Notes: a model not told the origin generated them from the letters alone. DNA of 64,000 nucleotides from Heligmosomoides polygyrus polygyrus (GCA_947396885.1 OX377201.1:28993923-29057922); one strand, 5' to 3'. Positions 32,091 through 43,115 are shown, numbered from the stretch's first letter. A program made the numbers and translations.

Positions 32091-32199
32091 CCCGACACGA
32101 TTCAGTTCTGTGCCGAGGGCAGACCCACTGTGTGAAAGAAATTCTGTAGCATCACATGGGACTGAGTGGGGAGTAGGAAGAGGAACTACTTTTTGACGT

Positions 32200-32540
32200 C
32201 TCGGCTTCACCGCCTCCTTCGTGTCCTAAGCAGAAAATAAAGGTGCAGCTCCAGACAAAATAAACAACCATTGAAAAGATACTCTCATCACATGACGCAC
32301 TCAAATCCAACACACTGCAGAACCATAAAGGATGAGGCACAAAAGACGAATTTAATTGGGTCTCCTTGGGATGACAGACAATCTACTTCTAAGGATAAGT
32401 GGTACTGTGCGGACAGCCTTTGCGTACTTGGTCACCATACAAGCTGTGTAGCGGTGACAAACCAAGAAACAATTCAATGCGTCATGTCTCTCAGAGACGC
32501 AACCACTAATTTTCAGGGTCTCGAGGAATGGCAGGCCCGT
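32200..32540 (+). other. Spacer with a small unrecognised open frame
   Basis: A plus frame at 32271-32561 encodes 96 residues (RTIKDEAQKTNLIGSPWDDR in part) with no family I know. It could be chance. Confidence 0.25.
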
Positions 32541-32564
32541 TTGGAATGGGAAGAAGACTAACGT
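32541..32564. repeat. 24-bp direct repeat, 5' flank of CR1 element
   Basis: TTGGAATGGGAAGAAGACTA followed by ACGT; matches 36603-36626 with two mismatches. Either a target duplication or the tail of an older tandem copy. Confidence 0.65.
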
Positions 32565-32949
32565 GTTTTCTCACTTGGGCTCACAGGATATAAATCTTAT
32601 TAGATAGTTTATATGCTCACTGCCTCCCTGCGCCCGTCGTGAGCGGTCGATGGACGTTCGCTGTGTGCCCACCTAATCTATCCTCTCAACTATTCTCTTG
32701 TATTTTCAACCGCAGTCTTTTTCCATCATCATCTTTTGGTATTCGGCTCTTCTATAGTATTCTGAGGACGGGCAAGACTCTGTGTCCAGCACTGTGGAGC
32801 TGTCGACAGATTCCTGGTAGATTTCTGTGTTGTTCCTTGTGGCAAGGGGACAAATTCCGGTGTTCATTCCTAATTGCCACTTTGAGAGGTGCTGTTGCTT
32901 TCGGTCGTCTTAGCGTACTCGGTTCCTTGGGCGTATTTTTGAGGTTAAA

Positions 32950-33683
32950 ATGGATGGCCAGCTCGATGCGGTGTTTCCATGTGAACTCTTAGCAGCGATC
33001 GATGAGGTCAACGAAACGCAGTCAATTCCGACGTGTCTCAAGAAGTTACTCACACAGATTACGGTGCTTGCTTGATGAAGGAAAACGCCATTCTCCTCCA
33101 AGAGAATAAGATCATTCCGGATCTTCGGAAAGAGAATGATATGCCAAAGGAAAACCATAGAAGATTAGAATCTAAAAGTGGTTCTACCTCCTCGTTGCTC
33201 TCTCAGTCTGATGTGCCACCCCTGAACAAGTCGGATTGTTGTGAGAAGGAACGGCTTCGTTCTGTCATTTTTGGCAATGTGCCTGAACTGTCTCACCTAT
33301 CCCTGCGTCATCGTAGAAATTATGACTTTAACAGTGTTTTGAACATTCTTGATCACTTGAAGATTGAATGTCATCCTGTTGCGGTTTACAGGTTAGGAAA
33401 GCCGAATCAAAGTAGGAAGCGTTTACTAAAGGTTGTTTTGCCGTCATCGTCCTACCAAAAGCTTGCTGTGAAAAGATCCTCATGGCTGCAAACATTTCCT
33501 GGAAAGGGACTATTCCTTCGGGAATCCCAAACAGTACAGGAGAGGCTACGCAGACGTGAGAGGAAATCTCATGTTTCTTCTAGCTCTCAAGGTGTTTCTT
33601 ATGCTGAATCTGCTTCGCACTGTTGTCAGGCAGAATCTGAGAATATCTCGAACGATCCTTCTGTTGAACCCTCTTTAAACTGA
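32950..33683 (+). pseudogene. CR1 ORF1-like protein
   Basis: A start MDGQLDAVFPCELLAAIDEV at 32950 shifts frame near 33070 into the open frame 33033-33683, which encodes a coiled-coil-like Glu/Lys/Asn stretch (MKENAILLQENKIIPDLRKE) then an RNA-binding-like region (LRSVIFGNVPELSHLSLRHR and RLLKVVLPSSSYQKLAVKRS) with FLRESQTVQERLRRRE at the end. The order resembles ORF1 proteins of nematode CR1 elements, which bind element RNA. Confidence 0.65.
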
Positions 33684-33779
33684 TTGCGGGTTATGATTCT
33701 CACAGTAGCTGTGTCTCATGTTTTTGCTCCAATGTAAGGTCGATTGCGAAAAATTCCCGCTATATTGAGTTAGTGCTAG

Positions 33780-35554
33780 GCGACTGCTATGATTAGTACT
33801 TCTTTACTGAGACGTGGCTAAGTTCCTCGCACTTGAATTCATCCTTATTTTGTTGTATGAATAGCAGCTACCATGTGATTCGTTGCGATAGGACGAGAAG
33901 ACAAGGTGGTGGGGTTGCGGTACTAATTAGGAACAAATTCAACTGCATTGAAGTTTTCTCCGAGTCACTCTCAGATGGATATGAGGTTTTATCGCTTGAT
34001 ATCCACAGCGATTGTACCAAGTTTAGAACCATTACAGTATATAGAACCCCTTCCTGTTCAGTTACTCTTAACGAGCGGCTCGTAAAGGTCATTAGTGATT
34101 TGGCTATGTGCGAACATCCTGTAATCCTTTTGGGTGATTTCAATTATCCTGAAATAGATTGGAATTTACTCTGCAAATTTCTTCCCCCAGCACCGTCCGC
34201 ATTCGTGGATATGTTGAACAGCCATGATTTTAGGCAATATGTTGCTGCACCAACGAGAGGAAGCGTCATTTTAGACCTACTGCTGTCTAACGATGATACA
34301 ATAATTAAAAGTGTGCATGTTAAGCCACCGATAGGGAGTAGCGACCACAATAGTTCTGCCTTTGAACTTTCGTTCCGAACTATTGAACCACTGTTATTGT
34401 ATCGAAGACACTACTCAGGCTGTGATTATAGCAGCGTTTGCGATTATCTCTCAGCAGTTGCTTGGAGAGACTCAATGGAATCTGCAAAAAGCATAAATGA
34501 AAAATACGAAATGCTTTTGGCAATTCTACGTCATGCTGTCGCTCTTTTTGTGCCTTTAAAACGCGTGTGGGCTACACGGTCATTCCTTCCACGATATCTG
34601 CAAAACATGGTGGATCACAAAAGCTGTTTGTTTAGATTAGCTAGCGTATCAAGCTCAGAAGAGGATTGGAAAAAATTCCGAAGGTATTCAAAGAGACTTC
34701 ACATTTCCCTAGAAAAGTTTAACAGAAACATGGAGAAAAGGATAATTAGCACCGGAAGCCAACAAAATTTTTTCAGGTACTTGAATAAAAAGCTGAAACC
34801 TTCTGTGAGGATTCCCTCTTTAGAACTGGATAGCGAAGTTGCTGTTTCAGATGTTGACAAGGCTAATTTACTAGCAAACAAGTTCTGTGAGGTTTTCGTT
34901 GTTGATGACGGTGATCCTCCTTCCTTCCAATTCTCAGTTGATTTTCCAATGCTTACCTTTCCAAATTTCGATGGGGTCACTTTATATGGCTATTTGAAGA
35001 ATTTACCTTCCTCCCTTTCTCTTACTCCTAACCTTATCCCTCCTACTTTTGTGAAGAACATAGCTCATGTTATTGCAGGACCATTAGCTTATATTTTTAA
35101 CCAGTCGCTATTTTTCTCTGAAGTTCCACTGAGTTGGAAGCATTCGTTTGTTACTCCCCTCTTGAAAAAAGAACCTGCGAACTTGGTAGTCAACTATAGA
35201 CCAGTCAGTATTACATCGCTTTTTTGCATAATTTTTGAAAAGGTCTTGAAAGCCCATATAATGACTCATCTGGAAAAGAACTCAATCATACCGCAAAATC
35301 AACATGGGTTTGTTAATGGAAGATCGACGGTGACAAATCTCCTGGAAAGCCTCAATGATTGGAGTGATTATCTAGATGAGAAAAAGTCCTGTGACGTTGT
35401 TTATCTTGATTTTGCAAAAGCGTTCGATAGAGTGAGTCATTCCAAGCTTCTGCTAAAAGCTTCCCGATTTGGAATTCACCCGGGAATTTTTATCAGAAAG
35501 AACTTTTCAAGTGAGAATAGGTTCAAGTTTCTCGTCAGTCAAGCCTGCCGTTAG
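33780..35554 (+). pseudogene. CR1 ORF2: AP endonuclease and first part of reverse transcriptase
   Basis: The open frame 33833-35554 encodes an AP endonuclease missing its first strands (RRQGGGVAVLIRNKF, HPVILLGDFNYPEIDW, IGSSDHNSSAFELSF), a linker, then RT fingers (VNYRPVSITSLFCIIFEKVL, NQHGFVNGRSTVTNLLESLN) and motif A (CDVVYLDFAKAFDRVSHSKL). A shift near 35480 moves the rest to another frame. GDFN and SDHN catalytic residues are kept. Upstream endonuclease sequence (33690-33830) is shifted. Confidence 0.85.
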
Positions 35555-36477
35555 CGGTGACACTCAAAGAGGTGTACTGTCGCCTATTTTGTTCACTCTC
35601 TATTCTGCCGATTTACCTCCTGTTTTGGAGAAGTGTGGAGTAATTTGCAAGCAGTTTGCTGATGATCTAAAAATATTTCGTGTGCTAGAAAGCGACAATG
35701 ACAGGGCAAAAGTTCAGTCGGCTTCGGATAAGGTCTATGATTGGTCTAAAACTTGGAGTTTGCCATTAGCTCTTGAAAAAACTATGTATATGAGGATAGG
35801 CGGTTCTCAATTACAAGCGAATTATACTCTGGGAGAATGCCTTTTGAAGCAAGTATGTTCTGTAAAGGATCTTGGATTTAGGTATGATAACAAGCTTGAC
35901 TTTACAGAGCATGACAAAGAGCTGTGCAAAAAGACCTCGTTTGCACATACTAAATCTTTAAAGGCCCTTCTACTTGTGAAGAAAAGGTGCTCATTAAGGC
36001 GTATACTACATATGTCAGACCGATTGTAGAAAGTGGAACTCCGGTATTCTCGCCCCATAAAAGAAAGGCATTCGTCTCTTGGAAAAAGTTCAAAATAACT
36101 TCACCAGAAAGACCTACATACGTTCGGGCAAGTGCACATTTTCCAGAGTTCCTTCCTGGAATACCAGGAATGCTGTGCTCAAACTACACACACTTGAATC
36201 GCGCCGGAAATTTCATGATGTTTGCATGGTGTTCAAAATAATATCTGGCATCCTCAAAGTCGATTCCTCCAAATTCTTAAATGTTTTTGAATCCAGAACT
36301 AAGAGCGGCTCGGTGGAAATTAGGTTTCGAGTTCCTCGGTCAAGTATTCGGCTGCACATGTTTACATGTAGGGCCGGGTCCGAATACCTATCGCTCAAAC
36401 TCGAAGTTGCACCAGATCCTCCTTGTCTCCCGGCCTGTAGGCGAATAGCAGGAAAGCGGCTATTAAGTTTTGAGTAA
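35469..36477 (+). pseudogene. CR1 ORF2: RT motifs B-C and C terminus
   Basis: Frame 35469-36029 has GDTQRGVLSPILFTLYSADL (motif B; the usual QGSVLGP is altered) and CGVICKQFADDLKIFRV (motif C, FADD kept), then SLPLALEKTMYMRIGGSQLQ. Frames 35987-36241 and 36079-36477 give the C terminus (YTTYVRPIVESGTPVFSP, and CLPACRRIAGKRLLSF at the end). Three shifts break it. Confidence 0.82.
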
Positions 36478-36602
36478 CCCGCAGATAATTTGATCGTTCT
36501 GCTTGTTTTGGATCTGTTCTGCTGGTGTTTTTGTTGAGTTTGTTTATCTGACGTGTGCCTTATGCTGCGTAATAAATAGTAATAGTAACAGTAGTAATAT
36601 AT

Positions 36603-36626
36603 TTGGAATGGGCAGAAGACCAACGT
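36603..36626. repeat. 24-bp direct repeat, 3' flank of CR1 element
   Basis: TTGGAATGGGCAGAAGACCA followed by ACGT; partner of 32541-32564. Confidence 0.65.
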
Positions 36627-36689
36627 AAGATACAATTATTTATGCCTTGCAAAATTAGGCCTCCACCCGGCTTTGAATCCTGTGAGCCC

Positions 36690-36760
36690 AAGTGGGAAAA
36701 CACATCAGGTAATCTTTCTGGGTTCAATCCCAGCTGAATCCCAGCACCTAAAATTTAGAA
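36690..36760 (+). repeat. tRNA-like box pair (SINE relic)
   Basis: TGTGAGCCCAAGTGGG resembles an A box and CTGGG-TTCAATC-CCAG makes a perfect T-arm with B box. No acceptor stem closes around it. Part of it (CCTGTGAGCCCAAGTGGGAA) reappears inverted at 32564-32590. Confidence 0.4.
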
Positions 36761-36892
36761 TTTTGGGATAAACAAAAGATATAAATAAAAAATTTGCTTC
36801 CTTCTCCCATTTCTCATTACCATCCACCCCCTTGAATTTGTTTAGCGCCCTCATGCAACGAGACAACCGCTGGGCTCCCGAGGAGATTCAAG

Positions 36893-37190
36893 ATAGATGG
36901 TGTTGAGTCAACACACCACTGTTTACACTGAATGGTTCCCCCGAATTAAGATTGCACCCCTTTCTGGCTTTTCGCTGTTGCTTACGATCATTCTTCCGAT
37001 TAGGGAGAATTTTCTACGCAACACCACGTCGAAATCTTACTAGATAGTTGATAAATAAACAACTGATTTGCAGTCCCCTCTCGGTATAACGCCGAAGACG
37101 CAACTCTCGATATAGCGTAGACTTTCTCTGACCCCGGCCAGCTTAGCATTAAACCAATATAAATCAACTGCGGTTAACACGCGCCGGATA
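36893..37190. repeat. ~298-bp direct repeat, copy 1 (left of mariner)
   Basis: Starts TAGATGGTGTTGAGTCAACA and ends GCGCCGGATA. About 90% like 38143-38440 by eye. Contains ACTCTCG(A/T)TATA(G/A)CG motifs. Non-coding. Confidence 0.75.
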
Positions 37191-37192
37191 AA

Positions 37193-38142
37193 TTAAGGGG
37201 GGGGCAAAAGTAATGAGACATCCCATGCCGTGTTCATATATCTGGTGGCTGGAGTCTGGTTTCGTGCTTATCGTATTTTTGCATGTTTGTATGCTACTTA
37301 CTGAAGACCATCGAGAAGTTAGCACTTCCGCCCTTTCCAGAAGCATGCCAAAACCCCAGTCTGTCTCATGCCGAAACCCCCGTCTGACGAGTCGACCTGT
37401 GTCGCGCAAATCTCGCCCAATTCCCAACCCCGAGCAGCCTGGGCTCAATATCCGACCTCAGTATGACCTCAATATCCGATCTCAATATGTCAGGGTTAAG
37501 GTAGAAGTCCGTCTTCTACCTTAACCCTGCCAAGCAGCGAGTCTGGGTGAGGCCTGGTGACCTGTTACCGACCTTCGTTCGGCGAGATATTCACGGCGAG
37601 AAGTACCTTTGGAGATTTTGGGACTGCGCCCGTGGATCGGTTTACCGGAAACTGTTTTTCAAGAGCACTACGAGGAACTCCGAGGCCATGGGGAACGAAA
37701 TAGAAGAGATGAACCGGCGACTCGCACTTATTCGATCTCAGCGCTTCAAGAAGGTCCATCTCTTCGACAACGCCACACCCCGTCGGGCAGAAGCAACCAC
37801 GGATAAGCTTGGCCAGCTGGGCTACGTTCACATGCCTCACCCTTCGTATTCACCGGACATCCCTCCATGCGACTACCACTACTTCTTGAGCCTACAGGAC
37901 TTCCTGGTCGGAAGGGACACAAGAACCCAAGCAGTGCTTGACAACCATATCGGGCAGTTGTCAACACCAGGCCTAAGCAGTTCTGGAAGGATGGGATCAG
38001 GAAGTTGGTTGATCGATGACAGCAAGGTCGTTGCCCTTAATGGCGAATACATTCCTCAGCATCGTTGAGTTGTAATTGAGTTAAAAAGAGATAAAGATTT
38101 TTTTCAATTTGTCTCATTACTTTTGCCCCCCCCCCCCCCTAA
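37193..38142 (+). mobile_element. Mariner-type element with internally deleted transposase (950 bp)
   Basis: Inverted ends TTA(A/G)GGGGG..CAAAAGTAATGAGACA. The poly-G stretch differs in length between ends (8 versus 14). TA follows the right end. It fits exactly between two ~298-bp direct repeats. Confidence 0.78.
37547..38068 (+). pseudogene. Mariner transposase, C-terminal part
   Basis: The frame encodes VHLFDNATPRRAEATTDKL (HDNA motif with the second catalytic Asp; His read as Phe) and MPHPSYSPDIPPCDYHYFLS (HPPYSPDLAPCDYHLF motif with the third Asp), then LQDFLVGRDTRTQ. The spacing fits DD34D mariner. The N-terminal DNA-binding half is missing, so the copy is non-autonomous. It would have cut at the TIRs and joined at TA. 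Confidence 0.8.
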
Positions 38143-38440
38143 TAGATGATGTTGGGTCAACACACCACTGCCTACACTGAATGGTACCCCCGAATTAAGG
38201 TTGCACCTCTTTCTGGCCATTCGCTGTTGCTCACGACAACTCTTCCGATTAGGGAGAATTTTCTACGTAATACGTCGAAATCTTATTAGATAGTTGATAA
38301 GTAAACAACTGATTTACAGTCTCCTCTCGCCATAACGCCGAAGGCGCGACTCTCGTTATAACGTAGATTTTCTCTAGCCCCGGCCAGCTCACCTTTAAAC
38401 AATATAAATCAACTGCGGTCAACACGCGCCGTATATAACG
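38143..38440. repeat. ~298-bp direct repeat, copy 2 (right of mariner)
   Basis: Partner of 36893-37190. Similar CGTTATA(A/G) motifs continue to about 38510 and again near 39612-39680. Confidence 0.75.
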
Positions 38441-38979
38441 CTACTCCCGTTATAGCTCGACTCTGAGAGGAATTCTGCGTTCAAAATGACTCTCGTTATT
38501 ACGCGACCAGAGCTCAGTTCCGGCCCCACACAAAAAATGAAGATCAGCAAGACGCTAACTGTGCTAGTGATCGAGTGATCGTGACTGTGCTAGTGATCAG
38601 ACCTACCCTCCTACTGCCTCGTTCAGCGTCACGACCAGCACCCGTGCGACAATGAATTAGATGCATATTGACGTTTTTCGCGCATGTGTGGCCCACAAAA
38701 GAGTTGGTAGTTAGCAATATGCCCAGCACAGAGGAAGATTTCCAGTAGTCGTTAGGAACTGCTATATGTTGGGAGATTTCCTCTGTAAGAAACAGGAGAT
38801 CTCGGTTCAAATACAGATTTGTCAGACGAATGTTTTATTGATTTGAATGATTTGAATCGTTTCTATCAAGACCATCAGCTTAACTGGTTCCATGCTGATA
38901 TCAGCGGTGGGCTCATCCCGGATAACGGTGAGTGCTGATCGGTCCCACGAGGTGTGGATGTTGCGTTCGATCAAACGGC

Positions 38980-39060
38980 GCCGGTGGTGTAATGGCGTAG
39001 AGCATTCCCGCCCGGTCAGATTGAGGTGCGGGTTTGAGTCCTGGCTGGCGCTAGAAGTTT
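38980..39060 (+). repeat. tRNA-like sequence (SINE or tRNA pseudogene)
   Basis: GCGCCGG at 38986 pairs with CTGGCGC at 39048 as an acceptor-like stem around about 70 bases. A B-box-like GGTTTGAGTCC and a four-pair T-stem (CGGG/CCTG) are visible, but the anticodon arm does not fold well. The flank GTGAGTGCTGATCGG upstream reappears at 39310, so this looks like a dispersed repeat rather than a working tRNA. Confidence 0.4.
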
Positions 39061-39299
39061 TGATCGCAACAAAACATCGTTGTGACAGCTTACAACCTCG
39101 ATACCAGCCAATTGAGGCTTAAAGAAACTGATTTGAATCTTTTACAGTTTTGGCTTGTACTTAGAGCAGGTGGTGCAGAGGAGCATGCGGTTACAGGATG
39201 TTTTGTTGACATCAGAGCTCTCTCGCTATGTGGGTGTGCCTTAACCCTTCGCTGTTCGAGGAGGATTACAGCAACTGTACTCTTTGATCACACGCAACA

Positions 39300-39460
39300 T
39301 CCCGGTACTGGTGAGTGCTGATAGGCCATTGCAACGAGGATTTCACGGATGTGGCAGGCTATTTAACAGCGCTGATACTGTGTCTGTGTTGACACCCTGC
39401 CCGAAGGCAGAGAGTGAGGGTTCGAGCTCCCTGGCCCTGGCTCGACATTATCTCTGAGGA
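39300..39460 (+). repeat. Second tRNA-like repeat copy
   Basis: Has GTGAGTGCTGATAGG as in the 38928 copy, and a B box in GAGGGTTCGAGCTCCCTGG (good T-arm). Related to 38980-39060 but diverged. Confidence 0.4.
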
Positions 39461-41029
39461 GAAGGCTTCATCAGTACTCTAATGTTGTTCTGTGCCTTCG
39501 CACGCCCTTCATGGTCACACATTTCAGTGCTACAGTCATATTCACATCTTTTTCATATCAATCGTCACTGTTTAGGGTTTCAAATAAATGTGGTGGTGAG
39601 TAAAAAATGTGGGGACGCGACTCCCATTGTAACGGGGAATTTCTCCGGTCCCTTCAAATGCGTTATAGCACGAGGGGACTACAATAGATAATTTGTCTTA
39701 AAAACGGTGAATAATGGGCAACAAAACAGATAGGCCGAGACCCCAAGAAACCGGATAATGAACAGCTGATAACGGTTAATCCGCTCATTTTTGATATAAA
39801 TTCCATAGAAATAAATTATCCATGTCACTCGTTTCTTCATAGGTCCGACTCGGACGGCCTCCACCTTTCCTGCTTTCTTAGCCTACAATACTCGGCCGGC
39901 AAACCGACGCGACGTCCCAAAACTCCTCTGTTGATCCACAACCTCTGCCTAGATTCCTAGTTGCTGTTTCCTTGATGACTTTCTCCTTCGGCGTTATGCA
40001 CTAAGTGGACCCCTCCTCCCCCCCCCCCCCCTCCCTCACATAAAATTGACCACGACTGGCTCTCGAGGTTCACCTCCATTCGAGTTGGGCTGCCGGCTTG
40101 CGCTGCGCCATTGTCATATCTTCCTTTTTGTATAAACGCTTTTCTTCGCACTGCGCTTGGGAGCGTATAAGGCTGAAGCTGAGACCTATTGGCCCTTAGA
40201 AGGCGTTATCGATAAACGCAATGAGTACGACTAACGCGGCTGCCACCCGTTCAAACGCTGTCATTGAAATTACCCTTACCTTTAATTTACCACAAGACAT
40301 GTACTGGAAATTTCACACTACCGAGACATGGTCTTTATCACTGTATCACCACTGCGCAACGTCCTTTAAACATTGAAGAATAGGGAATATGGCTAGTTAA
40401 GATGTCTGCTTTGTACGATTGGAGGGAACAGATAGCAAGAGGTAGCTGTAAATACTGTTAGAATAGCAGCAACAGTGAGAATAAACAGTGGGTACTTCAC
40501 CAAGTGCCTAAGAAGACTTAAGAATTAAGCACACTCCTGTTGCACACATATGCACATCCACCGAGCCCTTGACGACACGCATTATCACAACAGAGACACA
40601 GATCAAAGCGTTTTGCTTATAGAAGATGGCGGACAACAGCTCTTACCAAGGCACAGTACGCTTGAACTACAGTCGGAAACGAAGAGATCACAGGACAACT
40701 GACACAGGAAACGCGCTAAAAGGTGCTATCAATGATCACCTCTAACACCCTGCTGCAAGATCACAACGTTGTGCTAGAACCGGAAAGGGATTTGGATATG
40801 TCAGGAATACATAGTATCACATATAAACAAAGCACCAACATAATCTCCTACACACTACCACTGTGCTGTCGGTTCCTCAGCAGCGTGAAGCATTGGTCAC
40901 ATACTCGGGCGGGCTTCGAATTTGATGGCAACTTTATACGACCTTCGCTACAGGTTGCGCAGAAGATCGATCCGCACATTTCTGAAAAGCAAATGTGAAT
41001 GACCAAACCAAAAATAAGGATAATAAAGA
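39461..41029. other. Intergenic stretch, little recognised
   Basis: At 39752-39792 CCGGATAATGAACAGC and GATAACGGTTAATCCGCTCA resemble an inverted, solo end of the hAT element at 30685. A C-rich tract lies at 40011-40035. No exon recognised. The missing FYVE exon of the RUFY gene was looked for here and not seen. Confidence 0.4.
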
Positions 41030-41638
41030 TAAAGGACAGCGTTACTCAATCCTTTTTCAGCTGCGCCACGCATTCTACTTCTACGGGATCCCAAGGAGGC
41101 AATCTGAATGTGTATTTGCCAAACAATGACTTGCGGCGAGCGGGAGGGGCTGTTTGTATCGGCTGGTTGTAGGCGCCGCGGCCGCGCGCCCAGGTGGCCA
41201 TACCTGCGGCGTCATCCCCCCGCTCGCCGTCTCCGCTCACGCTGTGGCACCCGTCGCGCGCGGCTGACAACGGACCGACGGAGGCCGTCATCGGCGGCCC
41301 CACGACGACGGCCTCCGTCGGCCGTTGTCCGCCGCGCGCGCGATAGGTGCCACAGCGTGAGCAAAGACGGCGAGCGGGGGGATAACGCCCGCAGGTCTGG
41401 CAACCTGGGCGTGCGGCCGCGGCGCCTACGACCAGCCGATACGAACGCTACGCATCCGCGGCGAGCAGCCGATGAACAAGTCAGCGCTTTAACCTTCCCA
41501 CGCGACTATAGTACCAATTCACCGACCCGGGAGGGATGAAGGCTTGATTGGCCTGAGCACGAAATCCGAACCGAAAACTTGGTATCAAGTGCACACGACA
41601 ATCGGCACCTCTGTGGCTGCGCTATACGCGCCCAAGCA
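41030..41638 (-). repeat. tRNA-derived SINE, interrupted by a MITE
   Basis: Two halves, 41030-41132 and 41467-41638, match the SINE at 18494-18790 (GCATTCTACTTCTACGGGAT; CCGATGAACAAGTCAGCGCT; CCAATTCACCGACC). The halves are separated by the 316-bp palindromic MITE and its 9-bp duplication. Confidence 0.8.
41133..41466. mobile_element. Palindromic GC-rich MITE with 9-bp target duplication (Mutator-like)
   Basis: The insert 41142-41457 is flanked by GCGGCGAGC on both sides (41133-41141, 41458-41466). The two halves are about 150-base inverted repeats (arm core TATCGGCTGGTTGTAGGCGC, its partner GCGCCTACGACCAGCCGATA) meeting near 41297. The 9-bp duplication points to the Mutator superfamily. No ORF of TE type. 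Confidence 0.78.
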
Positions 41639-41756
41639 AAAATACCTTGGGAGAATTGTAACCTCAGGTGCGCCCCATCCTCTCAAGAGAAGGGTCTGAA
41701 GCGTATGTGTTAATGGGGAAGCGGGTAATATAGAAAGGATCTGCACCGTTAAGTCA

Positions 41757-42661
41757 TTAGGTTGGTGACAAAGTCTTGTACCAAAGCGTGTTTTTTTTTT
41801 TAGAATTTTATTGCTTCTTTTGTGAGCGACTTCAAACTGCAAAGTAATTATCATTTATATCTACAAGCTTCTGTCATCTGATGGGGAGATTGCGAATTCC
41901 TTCTTTCCAGAATGAAGTCAGCTGCGACTCGAAGAAGTGCACCACCTCGGATTCCAGTTCGTTTAGGTCGTTGAAGCAACTATCCCTTAGGTGTTACAGG
42001 AGAGCTCGAAAGAGGTGGTAGGCTGATGGCGCAAGACCTGGCGAATACGGTGGGTGGGGCAGCACCTCCCACCTAAGGTCCTGCAACTTCTGGCAAGACG
42101 ACTTTGCAACGTGGGGGGCGACATTGTCGTGAAGAAGGTAACATCCCTCCGCCCTCGCCGTTTGCGCGACATGGCACCGATCAGCCTCTGCAACTGTGTA
42201 GCGTAGATCTTTGCTGTTACTGCGGTGCCGTCGTCAAGAAGCTCAGATAGAGCATTCCTCGAGAATTCCAGAATCCCATCAACGCACAGCATTACCTTCC
42301 TCTGGCGAATGTTCGCCTTAAAGTTGTGGTTTTCCTTGAGGGAACCGCTGGGCCTTCCGAGTATGGTTAACAAGGAAGACCCGGGATTCATCTCCCGTAA
42401 CGACATTCTTGAGAAAGTCCTCATTACGAACAAGGAGAGACCGAGTAGTAGTCAGTTGCGAAGCTTTGTCCGAGTCACGGGGTCAGTCTGTTTCCACTGC
42501 AGTCGTAGAATTTATATGCTCCCAGAAGCAAATTGCCACACATGCCAAATATTCTAGAATGTTTGTACTACAACTACGTGACACCAAACAGTCCTTGGAA
42601 GTTCCTGTTAAATCTTGAAAAATTTTCAAAATTTTTGGTGCAAGACTTTTCACCAACTTAA
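41757..42661 (-). mobile_element. Mariner-like element (905 bp), decayed
   Basis: TIRs: left TTAGGTTGGTGACAAAGTCT, right end reading inward TTAAGTTGGTGAAAAGTCTT. TA follows the right end. The transposase reads on the minus strand. Confidence 0.8.
41880..42560 (-). pseudogene. Mariner transposase, frameshifted
   Basis: The minus frame 42433-41987 includes RQRKVMLCVDGILEFSRNAL and IYATQLQRLIGAMSRKRRG, which track the mariner WWD region and the Q.L..L..A...KRP helix. Further downstream, in another frame, HFFESQLTSFWKEGIRNLP matches the mariner C terminus. Catalytic motifs are lost to shifts, so it is inactive. Confidence 0.72.
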
Positions 42662-42881
42662 TAGTATATTTCTTTTTCCCAAGTCGTTAAACCCAACGAA
42701 ATTAGGATCCTCAAAGTTTGGAGTCGCGGTGTTCTCCCGACCGCAGGATTTCATTTGGACGCAGATTTCTTCACAATTTCTGGTGTTCTCTGCACATTTT
42801 CCAACTGCATGCAATAACTACTATGCTCTCTTTCTTTATTGATCTAGTTCAATGACTTTTTAAAATGCATTTCATTTTATT

Positions 42882-43115
42882 AGCGCATGTCTTCGAGTGG
42901 TAGCGCAGGCGCGTGGTAGCAGTCGGCGCCGCCCATCGCTGACTGGACTTCCAGCCCAATCCAATCAAGTCTTCTATCCCTCTGGGGTCGATGAATTGGT
43001 ACCGGACTCGCCGGATAGGATAAAAAGCTGACCATCGACTGCCCACCGCAAGTCATTGCCAGGCCAAATATGCATTCAGGCTGCCTCCACGGCATCCCGT
43101 AGAAGTGCACATTGA
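42882..43115 (+). repeat. tRNA-derived SINE copy
   Basis: Contains GGTAGCGCAGGCGCG (A box), GATGAATTGGTACCGGACT and CCACCGCAAGTCATTGCC. It ends at CATCCCGTAGAAGTGCACAT. Confidence 0.72.

Larger units (their letters stand above)
32565..36602 (+). mobile_element. CR1-type LINE (4 kb, decayed but nearly full-length)
   Basis: Plus-strand LINE with ORF1 (about 32950-33683) and an ORF2 endonuclease-RT (about 33780-36477), ending in a TAATAGTAACAGTAGTAATA tail. It is bracketed by a 24-bp near-identical direct repeat (32541-32564, 36603-36626). Confidence 0.83.

Noticed and set aside
36893..38440. LTR retrotransposon (direct repeats flanking a transposase-bearing core)
   Set aside because: The core is a mariner with its own inverted ends at TA; no primer-binding site, polypurine tract, gag or pol is present.
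38986..39056. Functional tRNA gene
   Set aside because: The acceptor-like stem closes but the anticodon arm does not fold and the T-stem has a mismatch; it looks like a SINE or pseudogene.
41108..41539. Arg-rich 143-codon frame
   Set aside because: It reads through a GC-rich palindromic MITE and SINE sequence; composition is due to GC content.
41987..42433. A host gene with a 148-residue frame next to the RUFY-like gene
   Set aside because: The sequence tracks mariner transposase and sits between mariner TIRs.
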